From Firmicutes bacterium UBA5774 (GTDB taxonomy: Bacteria; Bacillota; Clostridia; Peptostreptococcales; Anaerovoracaceae), in assembly GCA_002418625.1 (NCBI GenBank), contig DIEM01000068.1, forward strand, positions 97,913-121,899: DNA of 23,987 nt. The letters run 5' to 3'. The notes beneath the pieces were generated by a model. The model was given only the letters and a program-made list of their open reading frames with translations. It had not been told where the DNA came from and ran no database searches. Made by a program: the position numbers and the translations under genes. This document shows positions 17,255 through 23,987 of the stretch, piece by piece; position 1 is the first letter of the stretch; each line of letters starts with the position of its first letter.

Positions 17255-17304
17255 AATAACAGCTGAATTTTGAAGCATTGGATTCTAAATTCGGCTGTTA
17301 TTTT
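17255..17304 (+). terminator. Stem-loop terminator after the UPF0210 gene
   Basis: AATAACAGCTGAATTT (17255-17270) pairs with AAATTCGGCTGTTATT (17287-17302), 16 pairs with one G-U. The loop is 16 bases, and A- and T-rich flanks follow. It separates the activase–ACT–UPF0210 operon from yebC. Confidence 0.75.
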
Positions 17305-17358
17305 GCGATATTTTATGATATTATGAATTTATAAAGAAAACGCGAGGAGATTGATCAT

Positions 17359-18087
17359 ATGGGAAGACACGGCACTATCGCCAACAGAAAAGCATCACAG
17401 GATTCAAAACGCGCTCAAGTATTCACGAAATATGCCAGGGCTATCACAGTTGCCGCAAAGAACGGCGGAGACCCTGATTACAACATGGGCCTCAAGCATG
17501 CGATCGATAAAGCCAAATCGATCAATATGCCTAACGATAATATCACCCGTGCCATAAAAAAAGGGACCGGCGAGCTGGCCGGTGAAACTTATGAGGAAAA
17601 TTCATTCGAAGGCTACGGAGCCGGAGGGGTTGCTGTCATCGTCGATGTATTGACGGACAATAGGAACAGAAGTACTGCCGCAGTCAAGCATGCCTTCGAT
17701 AAATTTGGCGGCAATCTCGGAGCGATGGGCTGTGTTTCGTATATGTTTGACCGCAAGGGTGTCATTATTATCGAAAAAACAGCCTCGGTCGGCGAAGACG
17801 CACTAATGGAGACCGCCTTGGAAGCCGGAATGGAAGATATGCTCACTGAAGAGGACAGCTACGAGATCCTGACAACGCCCGAATCTTTCAACGATGTTGC
17901 AGAAACATTGAAAAAAGCTAATTATGAACTGGCTTTTGCCGATATTGAATATGTGCCTTCCATAGAAGCCACGCCGACAGACGAGCACGACATCAAGAAC
18001 CTGAAAAAAATGATCGCGCTGCTTGAGGAGAACGACGATGTGCAGAAGGTCCATCACAATTGTACCATTGATTTAAGCGAAGAGTAG
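17359..18087 (+). CDS. yebC: YebC/PmpR family protein
   Basis: A 242-residue member of the YebC/TACO1 family. These proteins were long annotated as transcriptional regulators; more recent work on homologues links them to the ribosome and to relief of stalling at proline-rich stretches. The N-terminal MGRHGTIANRKASQDSKRAQVFTK is the version of the family's start common in Clostridia. It is followed by AIDKAKSINMPNDNITRAIKKGTG and the YGAGGVAVIVDVLTDNRNR block, and the C-terminal domain ends with KVHHNC. A GAGGAGA box precedes ATG 17359. It stands alone between the UPF0210 terminator and the 6S RNA gene; I see no convincing promoter pair for it. Confidence 0.95.
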   Translation: MGRHGTIANRKASQDSKRAQVFTKYARAITVAAKNGGDPDYNMGLKHAIDKAKSINMPNDNITRAIKKGTGELAGETYEENSFEGYGAGGVAVIVDVLTDNRNRSTAAVKHAFDKFGGNLGAMGCVSYMFDRKGVIIIEKTASVGEDALMETALEAGMEDMLTEEDSYEILTTPESFNDVAETLKKANYELAFADIEYVPSIEATPTDEHDIKNLKKMIALLEENDDVQKVHHNCTIDLSEE

Positions 18088-18117
18088 AAAAAGGCAAAAT
18101 ACAGCCACTGGCTCGAA

Positions 18118-18123
18118 TATAAT
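18118..18123 (+). promoter_or_regulatory. -10 box for the 6S RNA gene
   Basis: A perfect TATAAT hexamer lies 30 bases after the yebC stop codon, predicting a transcript start near 18130. That fits the 5' end of the folded RNA. No good -35 box is seen. Confidence 0.5.
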
Positions 18124-18130
18124 CCGGAAA

Positions 18131-18313
18131 ATAAATAAGTCCTAGAGTGCGCGTTATGGTTTTGTAATTTAACCTACAGAGTATTCACGGGAATTCGCGT
18201 TTCGCCAGAACATGTGGAGCCGCCTCGGAGCAGTTGACAGACGCTGGGAACAGAGTACCCACCTATCATGTGATAGGGTGTGAATTATCAGACCAGACGG
18301 CACCCCGGGATTT
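18131..18313 (+). ncRNA. ssrS: 6S RNA (regulator of RNA polymerase)
   Basis: 6S RNA binds the primary-sigma RNA polymerase by imitating an open promoter. The sequence shows the expected rod. Its ends form a long closing helix: TCCTAGAGTGC (18140-18150) with GCACCCCGGGA (18300-18310), continuing as CGTT-TGGTT with GACCA-GACG. The middle opens into a bubble whose 3' side carries a small hairpin, CCTATC-ATGT-GATAGG (18272-18287), as in Firmicutes 6S RNAs. The upper arm includes GCGTTT with AGACGC (18197-18202, 18238-18243) and the GGGAACAGAGTACCCACC segment. The closing helix ends in nine T residues (18311-18319), an intrinsic terminator. The transcript of about 180 nt has the normal size. The assignment rests on fold and pattern, without a covariance-model search. 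Confidence 0.78.
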
Positions 18314-18390
18314 TTTTTTGCTGATTTCATGATTCCAATAGCATTATTCCTTGATTCGAAGTTGATCGATCCGGATTTCATTATTTATAA

Positions 18391-18419
18391 TTGATTTTCT
18401 TTGTATGACAGTATAAAAT
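18391..18419 (+). promoter_or_regulatory. Sigma-A promoter of the one-carbon operon
   Basis: TTGATT (18391-18396) and TAAAAT (18414-18419) are separated by 17 bases; TATAAA (18412-18417) overlaps as an alternative -10. The expected transcript start is near 18426, leaving a leader of about 90 bases before fhs. Confidence 0.55.
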
Positions 18420-18436
18420 AATAATCAGGTTCGTAA

Positions 18437-18463
18437 TGCGAAATGTTATTTCGCAATGCGAAA
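18437..18463 (+). promoter_or_regulatory. Operator-like element: three alternating TGCGAAA half-sites
   Basis: TGCGAAAT (18437-18444), ATTTCGCA (18448-18455) and TGCGAAA (18457-18463) form two overlapping inverted repeats: one with a 3-base centre and one, TTTCGCA-A-TGCGAAA, with a 1-base centre. It lies 10-40 bases after the predicted transcript start, a position suited to repression. The IclR-family gene in the same operon is the natural candidate ligand. I see no second copy in the window. Confidence 0.5.
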
Positions 18464-18515
18464 CTTAAAGAAACAATAAAGGCAGCGTGGCTGAATAATA
18501 ATCAGGAGGAACCCA

Positions 18516-20195
18516 ATGAGTTTTAAAAGTGATATCGAAATCGCACAGGAAGCCAGGCCTGAATCAATTGCAAAGATTGCCGAAAAACTGGATATAGCGG
18601 AGGAATTCGTTGAATGTTACGGCAAATATAAAGCGAAAATTGATTATAACATCCTGGATGAAATGCAAGACAGGAAAAATGGCAAGCTTATTCTTGTCAC
18701 GGCAATCACGCCGACTCCGGCCGGAGAAGGGAAGACCACGACGACTGTGGGACTTGGAGATGCGCTCAGCATGATTGGAAAAAGAGCAGTGATCGCGCTC
18801 AGGGAGCCCTCCCTGGGACCTGTATTCGGCGTCAAGGGCGGCGCAGCAGGCGGTGGATATGCCCAGGTCATACCGATGGAAGACATCAATTTGCATTTCA
18901 CCGGCGACATACACGCAGTAACGACTGCAAATAATCTGATCGCAGCGCTGCTCGACAATCATATACACCAAGGCAATGCGCTTGACATTGATTCGAGAAG
19001 GATTGTTTGGAGAAGATGCATGGACATGAATGACAGGCAATTGCGTTTCATTGTTGACGGGCTTGGCGGAAAGGCTAACGGAACGCCAAGAGAGGATGGT
19101 TTCGACATATCCGTAGCATCGGAAATCATGGCTGTGCTATGTCTTTCCAATGACCTGGAGGACTTGAAGCAGAGGGTGGGCAGGATCATAGTCGCTTATG
19201 ACCACACAGGGAAGGCTGTCACTGTTTCACAGTTGAAAGGTCAAGGAGCGGTTGCCGCGCTGTTGAAAGACGCGCTTAAACCCAATTTGGTGCAGACTCT
19301 TGAAAAAACGCCCGCTTTTATTCATGGTGGGCCGTTTGCCAATATTGCCCACGGCTGTAATAGCATCATGGCGACGAAAATTGCTCTTAAGCTCGGAGAG
19401 TATGTCGTTACCGAGGCAGGTTTCGGTGCGGATCTGGGCGCGGAGAAATTTATAGATATAAAATGCCGGCAGAGCGGATTGAAGCCCGACGCGGTGGTCC
19501 TCGTGGCAACAGCACGCGCTTTAAAATCGCATGGAGGGGTTCAAAAGCAGGATCTGGGCAAGGAAAATATTGACGCAATAGCCACCGGAATAGAGAATCT
19601 GGTCAAGCATGTGGAAAACATGACAGGCGTTTTCGGACTTCCGGTTGTAGTGGCAATCAACAGATTTCCGCAGGATACCGAAGCAGAACTTCAATATATC
19701 GAAGACCGATGCAAAAAACTGGGTGTCAATGTCATATTGTCCGAGCTCTGGGCAAAGGGAAGCTTGGGCGGAAAAGCACTGGCTGAGGAAGTAGTCCGTG
19801 TTATCGAGCATGAAAACAATAATTTTAAATACGCTTATGATGAGAGCGCATCGATCAGAGAAAAGATCGAAACCATCGCAACAAAGATCTATGGGGCCGA
19901 TGGCGTCGATTTTATGGGAAATACATTGAAGATGATCGCCGATATCGAAGCGCAGGGATTCGGCCATCTGCCTGTGTGCATGGCCAAGACGCAATATTCG
20001 CTGTCCGATGATCCCTTAAAGCTTTCGAGACCAAGGGATTTCAGGATCAGTGTCCGCAATATCAAGGCATCCATCGGCGCGGGATTTATCGTGGCGATCA
20101 CGGGCGAAATCATGACGATGCCGGGACTGCCGCGGGTACCCGCGGCTGAATCGATCGATGTCAATGCAGCCGGAAAGATATCCGGATTATTTTAG
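18516..20195 (+). CDS. fhs: Formate--tetrahydrofolate ligase
   Basis: Joins formate to tetrahydrofolate with ATP to give 10-formyl-THF. It is the entry step of the methyl branch of acetogenesis and reversible in organisms that make ATP from formyl-THF. The 559 residues match the family. The ATP site TPTPAGEGKTTT is at residues 65-76, followed by LREPSLGPVFGVKGGAAGGGYAQVIPMEDINLHFTGD-type signatures (residues about 91-130) and the FANIAHGCNSIMAT block. AGGAGG lies seven bases before ATG 18516. It heads the operon behind its own promoter and palindrome, and fchA follows after nine bases. Identification is very firm. Confidence 0.98.
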   Translation: MSFKSDIEIAQEARPESIAKIAEKLDIAEEFVECYGKYKAKIDYNILDEMQDRKNGKLILVTAITPTPAGEGKTTTTVGLGDALSMIGKRAVIALREPSLGPVFGVKGGAAGGGYAQVIPMEDINLHFTGDIHAVTTANNLIAALLDNHIHQGNALDIDSRRIVWRRCMDMNDRQLRFIVDGLGGKANGTPREDGFDISVASEIMAVLCLSNDLEDLKQRVGRIIVAYDHTGKAVTVSQLKGQGAVAALLKDALKPNLVQTLEKTPAFIHGGPFANIAHGCNSIMATKIALKLGEYVVTEAGFGADLGAEKFIDIKCRQSGLKPDAVVLVATARALKSHGGVQKQDLGKENIDAIATGIENLVKHVENMTGVFGLPVVVAINRFPQDTEAELQYIEDRCKKLGVNVILSELWAKGSLGGKALAEEVVRVIEHENNNFKYAYDESASIREKIETIATKIYGADGVDFMGNTLKMIADIEAQGFGHLPVCMAKTQYSLSDDPLKLSRPRDFRISVRNIKASIGAGFIVAITGEIMTMPGLPRVPAAESIDVNAAGKISGLF

Positions 20196-20204
20196 GAGGT
20201 CAAA

Positions 20205-20828
20205 GTGTTAAAGAGCAATTGCAATGAATTCATATCCATGCTGGCATCCAAGGAGCCTGTACCGGGCGGCGGCGGCGCAAGCGCCTATGTCGGCGCTTTA
20301 GGCGTGGCGCTTGGAAGCATGGTTGGAAATCTAACCATTGGAAAAAAGAAATACGAGCATGTCGAAAACGAAATGAAGGAAATGGTCCGCGAATCTTACA
20401 AACTGCAGGAAGATTTCAGCATGCTGGCGACCAAAGACACAGAAGCGTTCAAACCATTGGCTGCCGCTTATAAAATGCCCTCGGGTACGGAAACGGAAAA
20501 ACAGCTTAAAGAAGTGGCGCTGCAGACAGCGCTGAAGGAGGCGGCGATCGTACCGCTGCAAATCGCAGAATTTACTGTTCAGGCGCTTCATTTGCTCGAA
20601 CAGTTTGCGCATAAGGGAAGCCGGATGGTCATAAGTGATGCCGGTGTTGGAGCGGCATTTTGCAAGGCTGCGTTGCAGGGTTCCAAAATGAACGTTCTGA
20701 TCAATGTAAAATCCATGAAGGATGAGGCGCTGAAAGCTCAGATACTCGAAAGCCTCGCCATTGCGTATGCTGAAGGCGCGGCGCTTGCGGACGGAATCAT
20801 CCGTTATGTCGAGAGCGAATTGTCATGA
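20205..20828 (+). CDS. fchA: Methenyltetrahydrofolate cyclohydrolase (FchA, cyclodeaminase/cyclohydrolase family)
   Basis: A 207-residue all-alpha protein of the formiminotransferase-cyclodeaminase (FTCD-C) family. The glycine-rich folate-binding segment PVPGGGGASAYVGALG lies near residue 19. The family includes cyclohydrolases (5,10-methenyl-THF to 10-formyl-THF) and formimino-THF cyclodeaminases, which sequence alone does not always separate. I choose cyclohydrolase because the gene sits between fhs and folD and because FolD here lacks cyclohydrolase residues. Cyclodeaminase activity, which would serve histidine or purine breakdown, is the alternative; no formiminotransferase gene is in view. 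GTG start 20205 has AGGAGGT immediately upstream. The stop overlaps the folD start (ATGA). Confidence 0.85.
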   Translation: MLKSNCNEFISMLASKEPVPGGGGASAYVGALGVALGSMVGNLTIGKKKYEHVENEMKEMVRESYKLQEDFSMLATKDTEAFKPLAAAYKMPSGTETEKQLKEVALQTALKEAAIVPLQIAEFTVQALHLLEQFAHKGSRMVISDAGVGAAFCKAALQGSKMNVLINVKSMKDEALKAQILESLAIAYAEGAALADGIIRYVESELS

Positions 20829-21679
20829 CGCGGATTTTGTACGGTAAGCCGGTAGCGGATAAAATCAAAGCACATATGATCGAGCAGATCAATGCATTCA
20901 AATCGGAAAGCATCTTTCCGAAAATTGCAATTATCAGGGTCGGGCAGCGGCCCGATGATATTGCCTATGAAGAAAGAATCATCAAAAACTGCAATGATTT
21001 GGGTATAGAGGTATCAACTCATCGAGTTGACCATAATATATTTATGGATAATCTAGAAAAGCTCATGCTCGATTTGAATGCTGCGGACGATATTCATGGC
21101 ATACTGATGTTCCGGCCTTTGCCGCCGCATCTTGACGCTGACTTGATCTGCAGGACCATAGATCCAACGAAAGATATCGACTGCATGAGTCCCGTCAACG
21201 CTCAAAAGATTTTCATCGGAGACAGGTCCGTGATTCCGCCATGCACGCCGCTGGCGGTACTGGAAATTTTGAAATATTATGACTACAGCCTCGAAGGAGC
21301 TGATGTTGTGATTGTCAATAGAAGCATGGTTCTCGGCAAACCGCTCGGTATGCTTCTTTTGGATGAGAATGCGACTGTCACCATATGCCATTCCAGGACA
21401 AAAGACATAAAAAGCCTGACTTCGCATGCAGATATCATTGTTACGGGAGCCGGCAAAGCGGGATTCTTTGACAGCAGTTATTTTTCAAGCCATTCGGTTG
21501 TAATAGACGCAGGTATCAATTTCAAGAATGGAGATATTTGCGGGGATGTCGAGCATGGTGCTGTTTTGGATTTTGTTGAGGCTGTTTCTCCGGTTCCGGG
21601 AGGCGTCGGCACTGTGACATCGACTATTTTGCTTCGAAATGTTCTGGTGGCGATCGAGCTGCAGAAAAAAAGCCGATGA
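20825..21679 (+). CDS. folD: Methylenetetrahydrofolate dehydrogenase (FolD family, probably monofunctional)
   Basis: Oxidises or reduces between 5,10-methylene-THF and 5,10-methenyl-THF with NAD(P). At 284 residues it has the FolD length, and the nucleotide-binding domain is intact (NRSMVLGKPLGMLLL, ATVTICHSRT, VIDAGIN, PVPGGVGTVTSTILL). In the folate pocket, Tyr48 matches the conserved Tyr of the YxxxK motif, but the catalytic Lys position is Ile52. The Gln of the usual VQLPLP motif is replaced by Phe96 (GILMFRPLP). An Asp remains in KDID (D119), though the following Gly is Cys. Mutational work on bifunctional homologues ties that Lys chiefly to cyclohydrolase activity, so I infer a dehydrogenase that relies on FchA. 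The ATGA overlap with fchA indicates coupled translation. Confidence 0.92.
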   Translation: MTRILYGKPVADKIKAHMIEQINAFKSESIFPKIAIIRVGQRPDDIAYEERIIKNCNDLGIEVSTHRVDHNIFMDNLEKLMLDLNAADDIHGILMFRPLPPHLDADLICRTIDPTKDIDCMSPVNAQKIFIGDRSVIPPCTPLAVLEILKYYDYSLEGADVVIVNRSMVLGKPLGMLLLDENATVTICHSRTKDIKSLTSHADIIVTGAGKAGFFDSSYFSSHSVVIDAGINFKNGDICGDVEHGAVLDFVEAVSPVPGGVGTVTSTILLRNVLVAIELQKKSR

Positions 21680-21700
21680 TTGATTAAGGAGCTATAATAT

Positions 21701-22558
21701 ATGGAGAACAGAACTTTAACGCCCTTCGAAATAACACAGACAGTAATTGAAAATTCGGTGCACAAATCGATGTCCGGTTTCGGTAAACTCATGATACTCG
21801 GCGTTCTGGCTGGTGCCTTTATCGCTTTCGCTGCCGAAGGATCAAACATGGCCGCTTTCAATCTGCTGGCTGACCCATCGACTTATGGCCTGGGTAAAGC
21901 GTTGGCCGGAGCTGTTTTCGGGACCGGGCTCATGCTGGTCGTGCTTGCCGGTGGGGAACTTTTCACTGGAAATACGCTTATGACTGCGGCGGTCCTCGAT
22001 AAGAGGATCACGGCCATGTCCATGCTTCGCAACTGGATGATCGTTTATTCCGGCAATTTGGCCGGATCGCTGCTGATCGTATATATGATGGTCCATTCGG
22101 GGCTGTTTGAGAGCGGCTCGTCCATGCTGGGGGCCGTTACGCTGAATATCGCCTTGCATAAGGTCAATCTTGCTTTCCTTGAAGCGTTTTTCCTCGGGAT
22201 CATGTGCAATTGGCTGGTTTGTCTCGCGGTCTGGATGGCATATGGCGCCGATTCCATGACAGGCAAGATATTCGCGATATTCTTTCCGATATGGTTATTC
22301 ATTACATCTGGATTCGAACACTGCATCGCAAATATGTATTACATACCAGCAGGACTTCTGATTAAAAGCAATGAAATATATTCATCGCTGGCCGGAGTCA
22401 CGGCGGATCATCTGGGCACGCTGACCTGGGGAAACTTTTTCTTGAAAAATCTTCTGCCTGTTACACTGGGCAATATAGTAGGCGGTGCCTTGTTTGTCGG
22501 TATGGCGTATTGGTTCGCTTATAAGAAAATGAAGATCGGGTGCAATCATGGAGCATAA
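21701..22558 (+). CDS. focA: Formate/nitrite transporter family channel (FocA-like)
   Basis: A 285-residue inner-membrane protein of the FNT family, pentameric in known structures. Six hydrophobic helices are visible, at about residues 28-48, 65-85, 110-130, 158-178, 190-210 and 250-273. The family signature GGELFTGNTL is at 84-93 (Thr89 corresponds to the constriction-site Thr of FocA), and the pore His is H207 in GFEHCIANMY. The context, directly behind fhs–fchA–folD, argues for formate rather than nitrite or hydrosulfide. Direction, uptake for assimilation or release as a product, cannot be told. AAGGAG lies nine bases before ATG 21701. The stop codon overlaps the next gene by 11 bases. 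Confidence 0.93.
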   Translation: MENRTLTPFEITQTVIENSVHKSMSGFGKLMILGVLAGAFIAFAAEGSNMAAFNLLADPSTYGLGKALAGAVFGTGLMLVVLAGGELFTGNTLMTAAVLDKRITAMSMLRNWMIVYSGNLAGSLLIVYMMVHSGLFESGSSMLGAVTLNIALHKVNLAFLEAFFLGIMCNWLVCLAVWMAYGADSMTGKIFAIFFPIWLFITSGFEHCIANMYYIPAGLLIKSNEIYSSLAGVTADHLGTLTWGNFFLKNLLPVTLGNIVGGALFVGMAYWFAYKKMKIGCNHGA

Positions 22559-23339
22559 AATCGATCACACCCGGGAAAGGTCCAACAGGGTCAAATCCAT
22601 TGAAAAAGCACTGAATATATTAGACCTGCTCGATCGCGAGCATGAATTGAGCCTTGGGGATATAAGCGAAAAGCTGGATATGGACAAGGGCACGGCTCAC
22701 AGGCTGCTTTCAACACTCAAATTCTCGGGCTATATAGATCAAAATCCAGTTACGAGAAAATACGCGAACAGCTTTAAACTTTTTGAAATGGGAAACAATG
22801 TCGCTGACAAAATCGGGGTCCGAAAGGTCGCTTCAAAGCATATCGAATCAGCGTCGGCACTTGCGGGCGAAACCATCAATCTCGGAATCATCCAGGAAAG
22901 CAACGTGATCTATATTGACAAGATCGAGAGCCATGAGACCATCAAAGTTGGATTGAATATCGGAAAAAAAATTCCGGTGTATTGCACGGGTCTCGGGAAA
23001 GCAATGCTTGCGTTCATGACATCCGAACAGTCGGATAAAATTCTGAAGGACATATTTTTCGAAAGATTTACAAGTCATACAACAACAAACAGACAGACTC
23101 TGGACCGTCAGCTGATACAAATAAGAACGGACGGTTTCTTCATCGATGATGAAGAATATGTCGAGGGCCTGATCTGCATCGCTGCACCTATTTTTGACCA
23201 TACCGGACATCCTGTTGCCGCAGTAAGTGTTTCTGTTCCAAAATACCGCTATGCAGAAGCCAGCAAATGCACGAATTTTATTGAAATAATCAAAGAGACT
23301 GCCGCTAAAATTTCAAGGGACCTGGGTTATAAACAATAA
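22548..23339 (+). CDS. IclR-family transcriptional regulator
   Basis: A 263-residue DNA-binding regulator. An N-terminal winged helix-turn-helix (about 16-80: SIEKALNILDLLD, LSLGDISEKLDMDKGTAHRLLSTL, SGYIDQNPVTRKY) is followed by an IclR effector-binding domain (about 95-255), with INLGIIQESNVIYIDKIES, VYCTGLGKAMLAF and DDEEYVEGLICIAAPIFD. Basic N-terminal residues precede the HTH. The gene overlaps focA by 11 bases and has only a weak ribosome binding site, so its level is tied to translation of focA. Members respond to small metabolites, often carboxylates; the ligand here is unknown. Lying within the operon, it may autoregulate through the palindrome at 18437-18463. Confidence 0.93.
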   Translation: MEHKIDHTRERSNRVKSIEKALNILDLLDREHELSLGDISEKLDMDKGTAHRLLSTLKFSGYIDQNPVTRKYANSFKLFEMGNNVADKIGVRKVASKHIESASALAGETINLGIIQESNVIYIDKIESHETIKVGLNIGKKIPVYCTGLGKAMLAFMTSEQSDKILKDIFFERFTSHTTTNRQTLDRQLIQIRTDGFFIDDEEYVEGLICIAAPIFDHTGHPVAAVSVSVPKYRYAEASKCTNFIEIIKETAAKISRDLGYKQ

Positions 23340-23367
23340 CCGCCGGTCATCGATAGGAGGTAAAACA

Positions 23368-23987
23368 ATGGCTAAAATCACAACACAAAAGTTAAGGGAA
23401 ATGAAAGAGCAAGGCGTTAAAATCAGTATGACGACCGCGTACGATTATCCGACTGCATTTCTCGTGGACAAAGCGGGCATCGACATCATTCTGGTTGGCG
23501 ATTCGCTTATGATGACAGTTCTGGGCGATGATTCGACTGTTGCCTGCACTATGGATCAAATGCTGCACCATATAAAGCCCGTAGTGCTTGGAGCTCCAAA
23601 TCCAATGATTGTCGGCGACATGCCGTTCGGCTCGTATAATGTTTCCAGAGAGCAGACGATCATCAATGCGACGAGAATGCTCAAGGAAGGACGATGCGAT
23701 GTGATCAAGCTTGAAGGCGGAAGGGAAGTGGCCGATACAGTAAAGGCGATCGTCGATGCGGGAATACCGGTCATGGGCCATATCGGCCTGACGCCGCAGA
23801 CTGTTTCAAAACTCGGAGGTTTCAAGGTGCAGGGCAAGGGCACAGAGGCCGCAAAATCGGTCCTGGAAGACGCTCTGGCGCTTGAAAAGGCAGGAGCGTT
23901 CAGCATCGTGCTTGAATGCGTGCCTGAGCTGCTGGCTAAGCATATTACTGAAAAATTATCCATACCGACGATTGGAATCGGCGGCGG
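23368..23987 (+). CDS. panB: 3-methyl-2-oxobutanoate hydroxymethyltransferase (ketopantoate hydroxymethyltransferase), 3' end outside the window
   Basis: Transfers the methylene group of 5,10-methylene-THF to 2-oxoisovalerate, giving ketopantoate, the first committed step of pantothenate and CoA synthesis. The first 206 codons are visible and the frame is open to the window edge. Mg-ligand Asp residues are D45 (LVGDSL) and D84 (VGDMPFGSY). K114 and E116 lie in VIKLEGG, followed by GHIGLTPQ and the catalytic-Glu segment IVLECVP. The loop after D45 reads SLMMTVLGDDST instead of the more common SLGMVVLGYDST, a modest divergence. AGGAGG precedes ATG 23368. Only 28 bases separate it from the IclR gene, so it is probably the sixth gene of the one-carbon operon. 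Whether panC or panD follow is not visible. Confidence 0.93.
   Translation, partial: MAKITTQKLREMKEQGVKISMTTAYDYPTAFLVDKAGIDIILVGDSLMMTVLGDDSTVACTMDQMLHHIKPVVLGAPNPMIVGDMPFGSYNVSREQTIINATRMLKEGRCDVIKLEGGREVADTVKAIVDAGIPVMGHIGLTPQTVSKLGGFKVQGKGTEAAKSVLEDALALEKAGAFSIVLECVPELLAKHITEKLSIPTIGIGG

Noticed and set aside
18169..18381. 70-codon open frame on the minus strand over the 6S RNA
   Set aside because: It covers a structured RNA and its terminator; no family resemblance and no ribosome binding site noted.
18140..18515. Tetrahydrofolate riboswitch upstream of fhs
   Set aside because: The folded part matches the 6S rod and ends at its own terminator before the fhs promoter; the remaining leader of about 90 bases shows only the palindrome and no THF-aptamer core.

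Overview
The window looks like a chromosomal segment of an anaerobic, low-to-moderate GC Firmicute of the class Clostridia. The evidence is the AGGAGG-type ribosome binding sites, the gene order pnp–mlpA–dut and dgt–dnaG–sigA–trmK–nif3, a type A (ancestral) RNase P RNA, a large 2-hydroxyacyl-CoA dehydratase/activase fusion typical of anaerobes, and an fhs–fchA–folD one-carbon operon of the kind found in acetogens and in amino-acid- or purine-fermenting Clostridia. I cannot assign a genus. I see no phage, insertion sequence, CRISPR array, tRNA or rRNA. Apart from one short gene on the minus strand (10628-11173), every gene I call is on the plus strand.

Left part (1-8301), housekeeping: the 3' third of pnp, an M16 zinc peptidase (mlpA), dUTPase (dut), a dGTPase-like HD hydrolase, DNA primase (dnaG), the primary sigma factor (rpoD/sigA), tRNA A22 methyltransferase (trmK) and a Nif3-like metal protein. 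The last three overlap or nearly touch (sigA stop/trmK start share one base; trmK and nif3 overlap by 20 bases). The RNase P RNA gene (8309-8643) follows; its -10 box overlaps the nif3 stop codon, and it ends at a clear terminator.

Middle (8739-18087): an ExoA-type AP endonuclease, then two tandem paralogues that resemble the uracil-DNA glycosylase superfamily (function uncertain). A convergent Cys-rich gene with a possibly leaderless transcript follows. Next comes a 1416-residue protein with two complete activase modules plus dehydratase-like domains, followed by an ACT-domain protein, a UPF0210 protein, a terminator and yebC.

Right part (18088-23987), one-carbon metabolism: a 428-base gap holds a convincing 6S RNA (18131-18313) followed by a promoter and an operator-like triple half-site. 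Then come fhs, fchA, folD, focA, an IclR-family regulator and the start of panB, all close together or overlapping. Formate can enter or leave through FocA. Fhs charges it onto tetrahydrofolate, FchA makes methenyl-THF and FolD makes methylene-THF, which PanB consumes. FolD has lost the Lys and Gln that support cyclohydrolase chemistry in the bifunctional enzymes, which fits a division of labour with FchA. The IclR protein is the obvious candidate to bind the palindrome at the head of the operon. The most testable new ideas in the window are that control circuit, the FolD/FchA split and the paired glycosylase-like genes beside an AP endonuclease.
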